A stretch of 64,000 bases of DNA from an uncultured Alphaproteobacteria bacterium (GCA_934277945.1 CAKQWA010000002.1:1-64000), one strand, 5' to 3'. Positions 7,617-16,155 are shown, counted from the first letter of the stretch. Notes: generated by a model not told the origin, from the sequence alone. Numbers and translations: made by a program.

Positions 7617-9926
7617 TCAAAGTTTATTTTGCTCAATATCATTTATTTTAATAATAATCTTTTGTGCCTTTTGAGAACAAGAAAATCCCTTTTGTATGCA
7701 ATAGTTGCAAACATCTAAAAGATTATATTTTGCACGGTTCCTTTTGTTTGAAAAAATTCGATAAAAAGATCTATATTCCATATTATTGATGAACAATGCA
7801 GTATAAGCAGAGTCAATAGCGTTTTCCATATCTGCATATTTTTGTTCACCTTCTTCTATAGCAAATAATCTGGATGAAATAAATGCTTTTGTCAAAGTTG
7901 CTTTATAGAAAAGAGAATCATCATTTCCCGCGTTCTGTATAGCACTTTGCACATACCCAAAAGCGTCACACAAATCATCTAAATCACTTTTTGGGTTGTG
8001 ATAAATACTTTTCGCCCTTTGCAACCAAAAATGTCCGTAATCGCACAAGTATCCCTCTAAATCTGAATATAGATCTGTAATAATAGACGCAGCATTTTTA
8101 AAAATTCCATTAAGATTGTCAAAAAGAATACAATTTTTCAAAATATCTTTCTTAAAATTATCTTTTTTAAAACATTTAACTATGTCAACAATTGCTTTTA
8201 TAACATCCTCTCTTTTAAATTCAAGCAATAACGATGTTAAATATGCCTTGCTGTTGTGCACGATTTTTTCGGATGAATGAGAATACGCCTCAAAGCGTTC
8301 AGTCTTTTCTATTTCGACAAGATTATTAGTTTTAGATATGAATTTTCGGACATCTAACGAACTAAAATTTAACCTTTGTGCATCGGCTGAATAAATCTTA
8401 TCGCAAACAGCTAATAAAAAAATAAGTTTATATTCCTTTTCTGTATATTTATCTTTATCTGTATTAAAATAATTAAAATAATGGAACCGTTGTTCGTCTT
8501 TAATTCTAAAAATATAATCAATATTATACTCTGAAATTTTTCTTTTGTAAAGAGAATATCTTTTTGCTTTATCTTCAAATTTATTAATTTCATTTTGACT
8601 GAAATATGGAGACAACTCAACGAGATCCGCTTGTAATCTATCCAGCAAATCATTAGAATTAATTGCCATTACAAGCTTATTTCCGTTATTTATTATAGTA
8701 GTCTTATCTTCTTTTATCTTGTCATATATAGAAGGAGTTATAGAGTTACTATCAAATAAAAATATAGCGTCTTTTGTATTTAAAAAGAGGTTTGATATCA
8801 CATTTGAGTCTACCTCACAAAAAGAGGGGAAAAAAACAATTTGCTTGTTTCTGATTTTATTAACTAAGGACGCTAAAACATATGTTTTTCCGGAGAAATG
8901 TCGACCTTTTAATAAGATAAAATTATTATTTTCAAGCTTCGATAAAATCTCGTCAACACAATCTCGTTCTATATGTAAATGTGTTAGATTAAATAAATTG
9001 TTTTTATCGTCAAACAAACGATTTCCACAAAAGTAAGAGAATGTGCTTACTTTGTCATTTGATGAAATAATATTTATTGACGGATTTTTATATTTATATT
9101 CATCAATGATTTTTTTATTGCTTATTATCTTTATCAAACGGCTGTAAAAATCATCAAAAGAAGAAATGCACATATATTCATTTATACCATGAGCTTCTAG
9201 TCTTCTTTGATATTTACTATCTGGCTCTTTGTTTGTTATCCATAATCTCTCAACATTCTTTTTATCATTTTTTACAGAAGAGTAGATATGTTTTAAATCC
9301 ATTTCATCTTTTAAAGAACAGCCGATAAATAGTAAATTCTTTTCATTGTAGTCGGACCTTAATAAATTCAAAAGGGTTGCATTTTCATCATTTAATAAAT
9401 AACTAAGATATTGCTCTTTATCGAAAACAATAAAATTTCTCCTATAGAGAGTATCGCTTAAAGCATCTCCGTGTATTTTATAGACAACCTTTAAATCTTG
9501 CTTAAGTTCTATATCGTTCTGAATAACAACAGGGTAAAAATCTGAATTCTTTTCAATTCCATCATCTATATTTAGTGTATATGCATATTTCCATTTTAAG
9601 CTTAAAAACTCTTTTTTTAAATCTCCAAGACAAACACTCGTAAAATAATCCTGGAGAAACTTCGTTCTTTCTTCTTTTGAAACGGTATTGAAAAATAAAG
9701 AAGCAACTTCAAAGAAATCGTCTTCTAACTCATCGTCTTTAAACCCTTTTTCTAACAAAACACTATTCATCAACCGGATGCAGTCGTTAGCATCTGGAAC
9801 ATTTCCATTTTTAGACTTACATCCTTTAGTGAAGCCCGCTCCAAAAAATGGAACTACACTATTTGTTTCAAACCACTGTGAAATTTTTTGAATGCCGTCT
9901 TCTAAAGCTATTTTGGTTAAAGACAT
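7617..9926 (-). CDS. SIR2-STAND fusion, probable anti-phage protein
   Basis: 769 residues. The N-terminal third is a SIR2-like NADase domain: VPFFGAGFT (25-33), YTLNIDDGIE (116-125), YKIHGD (149-154) and LLFIGCSLKDE (198-208) match the GAG-x-S, TxN-D, HG and GxSxxD motifs. A P-loop NTPase follows, with GRHFSGKT (341-348) and a Walker B-like AIFLFD near 387. The rest (about 480-769) looks helical, consistent with a sensor. This architecture is known from defence proteins that deplete NAD+ on phage sensing. The gene is far more AT-rich than its neighbours, a sign of separate acquisition. Target and exact family are unknown; it stands alone with no partner. Confidence 0.85.
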   Translation of the reverse strand: MSLTKIALEDGIQKISQWFETNSVVPFFGAGFTKGCKSKNGNVPDANDCIRLMNSVLLEKGFKDDELEDDFFEVASLFFNTVSKEERTKFLQDYFTSVCLGDLKKEFLSLKWKYAYTLNIDDGIEKNSDFYPVVIQNDIELKQDLKVVYKIHGDALSDTLYRRNFIVFDKEQYLSYLLNDENATLLNLLRSDYNEKNLLFIGCSLKDEMDLKHIYSSVKNDKKNVERLWITNKEPDSKYQRRLEAHGINEYMCISSFDDFYSRLIKIISNKKIIDEYKYKNPSINIISSNDKVSTFSYFCGNRLFDDKNNLFNLTHLHIERDCVDEILSKLENNNFILLKGRHFSGKTYVLASLVNKIRNKQIVFFPSFCEVDSNVISNLFLNTKDAIFLFDSNSITPSIYDKIKEDKTTIINNGNKLVMAINSNDLLDRLQADLVELSPYFSQNEINKFEDKAKRYSLYKRKISEYNIDYIFRIKDEQRFHYFNYFNTDKDKYTEKEYKLIFLLAVCDKIYSADAQRLNFSSLDVRKFISKTNNLVEIEKTERFEAYSHSSEKIVHNSKAYLTSLLLEFKREDVIKAIVDIVKCFKKDNFKKDILKNCILFDNLNGIFKNAASIITDLYSDLEGYLCDYGHFWLQRAKSIYHNPKSDLDDLCDAFGYVQSAIQNAGNDDSLFYKATLTKAFISSRLFAIEEGEQKYADMENAIDSAYTALFINNMEYRSFYRIFSNKRNRAKYNLLDVCNYCIQKGFSCSQKAQKIIIKINDIEQNKL

Positions 9927-10074
9927 AAGAATTCTCCATCAGAAATCTCTTTAGAAAAGAATAGATTAAAACATTTGTTTTGTCTATAGTTTTAATATCT
10001 TATTTAGAGTTTTTTAAGCAAATCCCGACGGCATATTATGGAATTGGATAAACAGGATAGACGGACTTCAACTT
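9927..10074. other. AT-rich gap upstream of the SIR2 gene
   Basis: No gene is seen. The minus strand should hold the SIR2-STAND promoter; a single TAGACAAA half element occurs here. The right part separates it from the vsr end. Confidence 0.4.
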
Positions 10075-10476
10075 TTAGGTGTGAACATCAATTTTTTTTA
10101 ACTTCTTAATGTCCTTCGTTTCACATTCCCAGATGACAACGACTTTCCAACCTTGTTCTTGAAGCTGTCGGGAAACTTCTGCAAAACGTTGTTTATTGCG
10201 TTCGATTTTGTTTTTCCAGAATTCGACGTTGCTTTTGGGAATGCGAGCGTTTTTGCAGTTTTCGTGTCCATGCCAAAAACAACCATGAACGAAAATGACG
10301 GTTTTGTATTTTTTCAACACGATGTCCGGTTTTCCGGGCAGATTCTTCTGACACAAGCGAAAACGAAACCCCAGTGAAAAAAGTAGCGACCGCACTTTCT
10401 TTTCCGGCTTTGTGTCGCGGGATTTGACTTTTGCCATAACGCGCGACCGTTCTTCTTTTGAGAGAGTATCCGTCAT
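10075..10476 (-). CDS. vsr: Very short patch repair endonuclease
   Basis: Nicks beside T in T:G mismatches that arise when 5-methylcytosine deaminates, protecting sites made mutable by the C5 methyltransferase in the same operon. With the start at 10476 the protein is 133 residues and lines up with E. coli Vsr residue for residue at the active site: Asp51 in GKPDIV and Phe67-Trp68-His69 in CFWHGH. The N-terminal RSRVMAKVKSRDTKPE is the family signature. That start is chosen because its ATG overlaps the upstream methyltransferase stop (ATGA); a form beginning at 10503 is less likely. Confidence 0.95.
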   Translation of the reverse strand: MTDTLSKEERSRVMAKVKSRDTKPEKKVRSLLFSLGFRFRLCQKNLPGKPDIVLKKYKTVIFVHGCFWHGHENCKNARIPKSNVEFWKNKIERNKQRFAEVSRQLQEQGWKVVVIWECETKDIKKLKKIDVHT

Positions 10477-11033
10477 TTTCTCACCAGTTCGGGTTCTATC
10501 CATTTAACTGCGCATTCGGCGCAAGATGACGCTTTATCCCAGACGAACCAAGCGTAAGCCGTTGGACCGCTACCGCCGCCTTTCGTTATTTTTTCGGGAT
10601 AAAACGTCAGCCGTTTTGAAAAAACATAAACACGCGCGGGCGGTCGAAAAATAAACAATTCACGATAGCGTTCGACTCCTTCCAAAAAAGAAAGGCGCAA
10701 CAGCAGAGCGACCTTTCGTTTGGCGAGTTCCAACGCGTGTAAAGTGAATCCCAGCGATTTGTTAAACGGCGGATTGGTGACGATGTTGTCACATGATCGC
10801 GTTATATTAAAAAAGTCGCATCCGGTTTTTCCGAATCCCCAATCAAACAAATCACTGCTCTCAACCGAAAAGCCGCGTTGTTCAAGCACTCTTGAAATAT
10901 CGCCCCTGCCGCAAGCCGGTTCAAGAATATTTCCCTGAAAATTTTCATAAGCAAGCAACGCTTCGACGGCACACGGCGGTGTCGGAAAAAAATCGGGGGA
11001 GTTTTTAGGTGCGATTCGTCTTTCAAATTTCAT
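10473..11033 (-). CDS. SAM-dependent DNA methyltransferase (NPPF type)
   Basis: 186 residues. Motif I for S-adenosylmethionine binding is EPACGRGDI (38-46) and the amino-methyltransferase motif IV is NPPF (87-90), so it should methylate an exocyclic amine of adenine or cytosine. The N-terminal SPDFFPTPPCAVEALL is typical of compact phage and mobile-element methyltransferases with no clear separate target-recognition domain. It lies between the restriction nuclease (4-bp overlap) and vsr (4-bp overlap). It may add a second modification to the system or modify a different site; specificity cannot be read from sequence. Confidence 0.8.
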   Translation of the reverse strand: MKFERRIAPKNSPDFFPTPPCAVEALLAYENFQGNILEPACGRGDISRVLEQRGFSVESSDLFDWGFGKTGCDFFNITRSCDNIVTNPPFNKSLGFTLHALELAKRKVALLLRLSFLEGVERYRELFIFRPPARVYVFSKRLTFYPEKITKGGGSGPTAYAWFVWDKASSCAECAVKWIEPELVRK

Positions 11034-12091
11034 GGAACGACGCCGAAAATATCACGCAACAAATTTCCATACGGACATTTATGTCGTTTTACAATCAAAG
11101 ACACATATTGTTTCAACCTGTCCTCGTTGATAGAGAATACACCCCAACACGTTTTTAAATCGTTTTCGCGCGCGGTTAATATCGCACGCCGGATTTTTGA
11201 AGAAAGTTTTTGAGCGTTCAGAAAAATTCTGGGAACGGAAAGATATTCATCGCTTTCCGTTGAAACATTCGCCTTTCCGCCCGCTGAAAAATTATCACGC
11301 AAAGATGACGACAAAACGCCATGTTCTTTGGCAAGCCATAATGCCAGATTGTCGTATTTTGTTTGTGAAAACCCAAAAATTTCCGGAAATCTCGCCAAAC
11401 CGTTGGAAATGAAAAACTCTTTTTCCTCTAAGGTCAACGCGCGCCAAGTTCGCACTTTCAATGTTGCCGACTCAAACGCTTCCGCGTCGTTCGCCCCGTT
11501 TTCCATCCACCAAAGCTGTTCTCCGTCTTTCAGTGTTTGGCGGTAATACCTTACGACTTCTTGAACCGGATTCGGGTCTTTGCAAAACGTGTCGTACGTC
11601 GTGTGCATTTTATCGAAAATCGTGTGTCCCGCTTGCAGGTTCATGTCGATTTTATAGCGCGGATAGTGCGTCGCGACGACTTCGGACAAGCAATCCTCGT
11701 ACGGGCGGGTTTTGAATTCAACGGGCGTGTTCAACTTTCCGAACGTCACGAAAATCTTTCCGACTTCCGGAACGCGGGTGGATTCGTTGACGCTGCCGCC
11801 CAAAGTCGTCCATTGATCGTTTTTCGTACTTTTAACTTCCACTCCGAAGTATTTTCCGGCGACGATGTCGGGGAATTTATGCCCCGACACTTTGACGATG
11901 CTTCCCTCGAACGGCGTTTCCCTGGCGGCGACGGTCAAAGCGTTCACGACATCGTCTTCCAGTTTTTCACCGTTTCGCCCCAAATAGTATTTTTCTTTCA
12001 GACGAGCGTCTTCGTTCAAAAAGTCGTTCGCTTTTTTGACAACGGCGGCGAACGCTTCCGAATCCGGCTTTTTGTTTTCCGAAACGATCAT
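11030..12091 (-). CDS. Probable type II restriction endonuclease, PD-(D/E)XK
   Basis: 353 residues. KFPDIVAGKYFGVEVKSTK contains Pro74-Asp75 and Glu85-Val-Lys87, the PD-(D/E)XK metal-binding pattern at typical spacing. The position directly after the C5 methyltransferase with an ATGA overlap indicates the cognate nuclease. Outside the catalytic region the sequence is not recognised and cleavage site is unknown. It could also be a nicking or Mrr-like enzyme, but the unmistakable operon context favours a type II restriction enzyme. Confidence 0.8.
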   Translation of the reverse strand: MIVSENKKPDSEAFAAVVKKANDFLNEDARLKEKYYLGRNGEKLEDDVVNALTVAARETPFEGSIVKVSGHKFPDIVAGKYFGVEVKSTKNDQWTTLGGSVNESTRVPEVGKIFVTFGKLNTPVEFKTRPYEDCLSEVVATHYPRYKIDMNLQAGHTIFDKMHTTYDTFCKDPNPVQEVVRYYRQTLKDGEQLWWMENGANDAEAFESATLKVRTWRALTLEEKEFFISNGLARFPEIFGFSQTKYDNLALWLAKEHGVLSSSLRDNFSAGGKANVSTESDEYLSVPRIFLNAQKLSSKIRRAILTARENDLKTCWGVFSINEDRLKQYVSLIVKRHKCPYGNLLRDIFGVVP

Positions 12092-13377
12092 GCGCCACTC
12101 TTCCCGAAGTACAGTTCCCAGTTCTTTTCCAACTGTTTGGCGATGTTGTACCCCAACAACGGCGGAACGGCGTTCCCGATGATTTTATAGGCGTTGGACG
12201 CGGACACGCCGCAATAATCGGCCGTCGCGTCAAACACAAAATCATAATTGTCCGGAAAAGTCTGTATTCTGGCGCATTCGCGCACGGTCATGCGGCGTTC
12301 CGACAATCCCGCAGCCAATTCGTCGAAATGCGTCCCTCCGTGTTCGGCGGAAAGGCGGCGATATTCAATATTGCCGTGATGTTCGGATCGAATCGTCGGT
12401 CCAATGGAATCCAAACGAACTTCCGTCTGCCCTTGCAAGGATTTGCCCAAAAATTTTCCTTTGGAATACTTTTGCTGGCTGGGGTCAACGCTGTTTTCCG
12501 GTTCGTTCAACCCGACAAAGGCACCGCCCGCCGTCGCCGGAGGAAGCAAATTTTTGTCAGAATTTTTTGTGAAAGCGTGTGTTGGCGGCGGGTATGGATC
12601 ATATTCGGGAACGATTGCGGGTTTCGAAAGTTCTTTCAACGCTTCCGACAGCAAAGACGATTTTTTAAACCCGAAGAAAATAACACGTTCGCGGGATTGC
12701 GGTACGCCGTAATCGGCGGCGTGAAGAACTTTTGCGTCAACAACCAAATAGCCGTTTTCGGAAATGTTTTCAAAATCGCGCTCTATCGTTTCTTTCGCGT
12801 CGGCTAGGCTGACAAGCCCCTTGACGTTTTCCGCGACAAACATTTTAGGTTGCGTCAACGCAATAACTTCCCGCATCCACATATACAGTTGCCCGCGGCT
12901 CTCAACACTGGGAAAGTCTTCGTTTTTGATTTTTTTGCCGTCGTGCCCTTTGTCCGAATTAAAGCCCAATCGTTTTCCAGCGACCGAAAAATCCTGACAC
13001 GGGAAACCGCCCGTAACGATGTCGATGTTTTTGGGGAAAGTGTTTTCGCCGCCGTTTTTCGCGCTTTTGACCAAATCGACAATGCTGTCCAAACGATAAA
13101 CGGATTTGTCTTTTTTATCATCTGAAAAATATCTAAGCCACGCCGCCCGCGCGTCGGGACGGATATCGTTCGCGAAAACCGTTAAAAATCGGTTTTTCTT
13201 TAAGTGCGCCCAAACGGAGTTTGATTTTTCATCATCCACCCAATCGACGTTTCTTTGCAGATTGACGGATTGTCGCGGCACATCAAAGTCGCCCTCGAAT
13301 CCCAAATCCATTCCGCCGCAACCGGAAAAGAGGGAAAGAAGACGAAGATCCCCATTCCCATTTGATTTTTTCACCAT
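12088..13377 (-). CDS. DNA (cytosine-5) methyltransferase
   Basis: 429 residues with the C5-methyltransferase motif series in order: LRLLSLFSGCGGMDLGFE (motif I, from about 12), DIVTGGFPCQDFSVAGKR (motif IV, catalytic Cys127), FVAENVKGLVS (motif VI, Glu183), SRERVIFFG (motif VIII), and a C-terminal end with RECARIQTFPDNYDF and YKIIGNAVPP (IX-X). A target-recognition domain lies between VIII and IX. The ATG at 13377 is preferred over an in-frame TTG at 13386 because only the ATG has a suitably spaced AAAGG. It begins the restriction-modification operon; its upstream region carries a 13-bp inverted repeat. Confidence 0.96.
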   Translation of the reverse strand: MVKKSNGNGDLRLLSLFSGCGGMDLGFEGDFDVPRQSVNLQRNVDWVDDEKSNSVWAHLKKNRFLTVFANDIRPDARAAWLRYFSDDKKDKSVYRLDSIVDLVKSAKNGGENTFPKNIDIVTGGFPCQDFSVAGKRLGFNSDKGHDGKKIKNEDFPSVESRGQLYMWMREVIALTQPKMFVAENVKGLVSLADAKETIERDFENISENGYLVVDAKVLHAADYGVPQSRERVIFFGFKKSSLLSEALKELSKPAIVPEYDPYPPPTHAFTKNSDKNLLPPATAGGAFVGLNEPENSVDPSQQKYSKGKFLGKSLQGQTEVRLDSIGPTIRSEHHGNIEYRRLSAEHGGTHFDELAAGLSERRMTVRECARIQTFPDNYDFVFDATADYCGVSASNAYKIIGNAVPPLLGYNIAKQLEKNWELYFGKSGA

Positions 13378-13402
13378 TGTTTCCAACCTTTCCCAATCTA
13401 AT

Positions 13403-13502
13403 CTTCGTTAGGTTGGGAAGGTTGCTTAGGTTAAAAAATCCTCGGAAGACTTAAAGGTGTTGCCAAAAGCGGTAAAGGTTGGTATGTTTCAACCTAACGA
13501 AG
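13403..13502. repeat. 13-bp perfect inverted repeat bracketing the dcm-like gene's upstream region
   Basis: CTTCGTTAGGTTG (13403-13415) and CAACCTAACGAAG (13490-13502) are exact reverse complements, separated by 74 bp. The right arm covers the last codons and TAG stop of the serine recombinase, so inversion between the arms would leave that reading frame unchanged. Inside and beside the arms, CCAACCTT-type boxes recur in both orientations (13383, near 13418, near 13475), which would also suit an operator. No convincing -35/-10 pair was identified in the enclosed segment. Confidence 0.6.
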
Positions 13503-14099
13503 GTTTTCTTGGGACAAAAACCTGTAAACCGTGCTTTTTCCGACATTGTGTTTTTTGGTGATTTCCGCGACGGTCGCGCCGTTTGCCAGTTCCGCGCGGA
13601 TTTGGGCTTCCTTGCCGTCCAGAACGTGACGGCGGTTGACGCTGCCGAACGGTCTGCCCAGTTTTCCGCCGTTCATTTTGCGGCGTTGCAGGGCTTCTTT
13701 GGTGCGTTTGCTGATCATTTCCCGTTCCAGTTCGGCGACCAGTCCGAAAGCGAACGCCAGAATCTTGCTCTGCACGTTGTCGCCCAGTTCGTAGCCGTCT
13801 TTGACGGTCAGCACTTTCGCGCCGATTTTCATGCAGTGTTCCAGAATGGAGATGACCATAAACAGCCGCCGCCCCAGCCGCGACAATTCCGAACAGATGA
13901 TCACGTCGCCCGATTTTATCCGTTTCAGCAGCTTGCCGAGTTTTCGCTTTTCGGGTTCTTTTATCCCCGACACGCCGTCGTCGATAATCCAACTTTCAAT
14001 CGGCAGTCCGCGCGCCCGCGCCAAATCCTCCACGCCGATTTTCTGATTGTCGCAATCCTGCTTGTCCGTCGATACCCGCAAATATCCGTACACCGTCAT
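13494..14099 (-). CDS. Serine recombinase (resolvase/invertase family)
   Basis: 201 residues, apparently complete. The catalytic domain has YGYLRVSTDKQ with Arg8 and nucleophile Ser10, SELSRLGRR with Arg74 and Arg77, the dimer helix region FAFGLVAELEREMISKRTKEAL, and a C-terminal helix-turn-helix ending TVAEITKKHNVGKSTVYRFL. This is the layout of short invertases and resolvases. The start overlaps the relaxase stop (ATGA). It may resolve element multimers or invert the adjacent segment between the 13-bp repeats. A catalytically dead relative lies at 107-697. Confidence 0.95.
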   Translation of the reverse strand: MTVYGYLRVSTDKQDCDNQKIGVEDLARARGLPIESWIIDDGVSGIKEPEKRKLGKLLKRIKSGDVIICSELSRLGRRLFMVISILEHCMKIGAKVLTVKDGYELGDNVQSKILAFAFGLVAELEREMISKRTKEALQRRKMNGGKLGRPFGSVNRRHVLDGKEAQIRAELANGATVAEITKKHNVGKSTVYRFLSQENLR

Positions 14100-15226
14100 C
14101 GTTCAATTTCCCTCTCTCTTTCTTTTGTTTGTCGGGGGTGTTTATGTTCGGCGGTCAGGTTATAGATTTTGCGCCAAGCGGCTTCAATGCCGATGCGGGG
14201 ATAGGCTAACGGAGAAGTCATGCAGGCGGCGATTTCGTCGCGGCGTTTAAGGACGATTTCCCTGTCTTTCGGCGTCAGGCGGAAGTTCCTGCCGTTCAAC
14301 TGCGGAACGGGAGCGGCTTCGTCGGAAAGCGGTTTTCCGAACACGTCCGGTTTTTTGTTCGCATACCAAAACGCCGTGCGCGGGTTTTCGGCATACATTT
14401 CCAAGAACAAAACAGCCGCTTTGTTGCCGTCCTTAAACCTTTGCGCCCAAACGTCCAGAGCCTCCGGCTTGCGTTCCAATTCGGGAAGCCTTTGCAAAAA
14501 CGGTATCGGACGAGATCCCTTGTCGCGCAAAACAATCTTCGCGTTTTTAGCGTGCCATTCCGGAACTTGCCGTTCCAAAAGCGTCTTTTTGATCGGTCGG
14601 TCTTCCTCCCGCCTTTGCCGGACAAGCGTGTTTTCCAACCGGATGCCGTAAGACTTCGCGACTTCGACTTGCCGTTGCCGCAACGCCTGTATGTCTTTGC
14701 GGTCGAAGGTCAGCCGTTCCCCGAACTCCGTTTTGTTCCTGATAATGACGTGCGCGTGTCTGCTTCCCTGTTCCGTGTGAACGGCGATAAAATACTTTGC
14801 GCCCTTTTCCCGATACGGAAGCATGAACGCGTCCATAAAGTCTTCCGTTTGCCGGACGGACAGAGAACACGACTTCGGGAAAGAAACGACGAACTGCGTC
14901 GTCAGCCGCGTTTTGCGCTCCCGTGTTCCTTTGCTTTCGTTGCGGCGGTCGATCTCCGGATTAAAACCCCATTCTTTGACGGCTTTTTCAAAATCGGCGG
15001 GCTTTATTTCTTTGCCGCTTTCGTTGATCACGTGCGTGTCCTTGCCGACGCCGTCCGATTCTTTTCCGATATAACGCAAACTCGCAACAACGGTGCGGCT
15101 TGTATAACTTCTGCCTGTGATTTTGACGAACGCTTGACGGCGCCCCGAACCACGTCCGATTTTCCGATCGCGGATGTAAATGCCTCTGATGTGTTCGTCA
15201 AAAAAGTCATGAGGGCGTTTTCTCAT
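14096..15226 (-). CDS. Relaxase/mobilization nuclease
   Basis: 376 residues. The three-histidine metal-binding motif is visible as AVHTEQGSRHAHVIIRN (His150, His157, His159), typical of MobA/VirD2-type relaxases that nick at oriT and lead the strand into a conjugative channel. The N-terminal half holds the nuclease; the C-terminal half is basic and not recognised. It overlaps mobC by 20 bp upstream and the serine recombinase by 4 bp downstream. No coupling protein or mating-pair genes are nearby, so the element is mobilizable rather than self-transmissible. Confidence 0.9.
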   Translation of the reverse strand: MRKRPHDFFDEHIRGIYIRDRKIGRGSGRRQAFVKITGRSYTSRTVVASLRYIGKESDGVGKDTHVINESGKEIKPADFEKAVKEWGFNPEIDRRNESKGTRERKTRLTTQFVVSFPKSCSLSVRQTEDFMDAFMLPYREKGAKYFIAVHTEQGSRHAHVIIRNKTEFGERLTFDRKDIQALRQRQVEVAKSYGIRLENTLVRQRREEDRPIKKTLLERQVPEWHAKNAKIVLRDKGSRPIPFLQRLPELERKPEALDVWAQRFKDGNKAAVLFLEMYAENPRTAFWYANKKPDVFGKPLSDEAAPVPQLNGRNFRLTPKDREIVLKRRDEIAACMTSPLAYPRIGIEAAWRKIYNLTAEHKHPRQTKEREREIER

Positions 15227-15674
15227 TCAATCCCCGCATCGCTTCCAAAGCCTTTTCTTTCACTTCGGAAAGCTCTTTTATCAGGCTCATCAATTCCTTG
15301 ACCCGTTTCGCGTTTTTCGGGTCGGCGTTCAGGGCTTTGACAGCTTGGTTCAGATTGACGCCGATCTTGTGAGTTTCAAAAGCGAGGCGTTTCAAAGTTT
15401 CCGCTTCCTTGCGCGTCGGCAGGTTTTCCTTGTCGATATAGGCGCAGAGCAGCTGCCGCAGAACAAAAGAAAGCGAGCGTCCGAAGTGCCGTTGAGCCTC
15501 TTTTTTCAGCGAAAGCCCGACCCGAAACTTGATAAATCCGTTCAAGTCGTCAGACTTGTGCCGCGCAGTGCAGGAAAGCTTCGTGACCACATTGTGGGCA
15601 CCCGCAGCGTTTCCTGCACTCGCTTCTTTCGGTGTCTTCGACGAACGGAAAAACAAGTCCGCAAAGCCCGTCAT
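15207..15674 (-). CDS. MobC-like relaxosome accessory protein
   Basis: 155 residues. The segment FETHKIGVNLNQAVKALNADPKN carries the signature of bacterial mobilisation proteins of the MobC type, preceded by a region fitting a ribbon-helix-helix DNA-binding fold (FIKFRVGLSLKKEAQRHFGRS). Such proteins bind oriT and help the relaxase open the strands. The start overlaps the upstream excisionase-like gene (ATGA) and the end overlaps the relaxase, making a coupled mobilisation operon. Confidence 0.88.
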   Translation of the reverse strand: MTGFADLFFRSSKTPKEASAGNAAGAHNVVTKLSCTARHKSDDLNGFIKFRVGLSLKKEAQRHFGRSLSFVLRQLLCAYIDKENLPTRKEAETLKRLAFETHKIGVNLNQAVKALNADPKNAKRVKELMSLIKELSEVKEKALEAMRGLNEKTPS

Positions 15675-15913
15675 GCGTCATCTCCGCCGCAAGGGATTCC
15701 CGTTGATGAAAACGTTTTGGACAGCCGCCGTTCGATCCATTCGTCCAGATCTTCGATTTTGTAAATCACGCGCATTGTCCCGAACTTGCGGAACTTCGGT
15801 CCGCCGCCGACGCACGCGTATTTTGCCAATGTCTTCGGACTGACGGGCAAGCCCTGTTTGATGCAGTATTCCGCCGCCTGTCCGCGCGTTAAATATTCTT
15901 TCCTGATTTCCAT
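15671..15913 (-). CDS. AlpA/excisionase-like winged helix-turn-helix protein
   Basis: 80 residues with the layout of small MerR-like DNA-binding proteins: EYLTRGQAAEYC (helix-turn-helix), the wing segment PKFRKFGTMRVIYKIEDLDEWIERRL, and a short tail. In mobile elements these act as excisionases or regulators of the integrase and mobilisation genes. It is the first gene of the minus-strand mobilisation operon and lies near the right end of the element, opposite the integrase, as expected for a recombination directionality factor. A Shine-Dalgarno AGGAG precedes the ATG. Confidence 0.85.
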   Translation of the reverse strand: MEIRKEYLTRGQAAEYCIKQGLPVSPKTLAKYACVGGGPKFRKFGTMRVIYKIEDLDEWIERRLSKTFSSTGIPCGGDDA

Positions 15914-16133
15914 AATGAACTCCTTTGGTTGATTTCAAACGCCTTTACGGTGGCATGAAACAAATCAAAGAGGAACCGTTCAAAACAGAGCTTTTCGGAG
16001 CTTTTTGATATGGTCGAGAAAATTGACGAGTTGCTTTGCTTGAAAAAATTTTGTATCTTGTAACAAGGTAATTTAGGGATGAAAAAATCATCAAACCGGA
16101 AACGTCCTCAAAGGAAAGAAACGTCGGAAAAAC

Positions 16134-16153
16134 TGTTACCCCGATGTTACCCG
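16134..16153 (+). promoter_or_regulatory. Paired TGTTACCC repeats, candidate integrase arm sites (right)
   Basis: TGTTACCCCGA at 16134 and TGTTACCCG at 16145 are direct repeats 11 bp apart. They mirror the pair at 4640-4661 in sequence and spacing, with the order of the two variants reversed. Confidence 0.6.
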
Positions 16154-16155
16154 CG

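Noticed and set aside
7617..9926. Sequencing frameshift or pseudogene in the AT-rich region
   Set aside because: The 769-codon frame is uninterrupted and all SIR2 and P-loop motifs are intact and in order.
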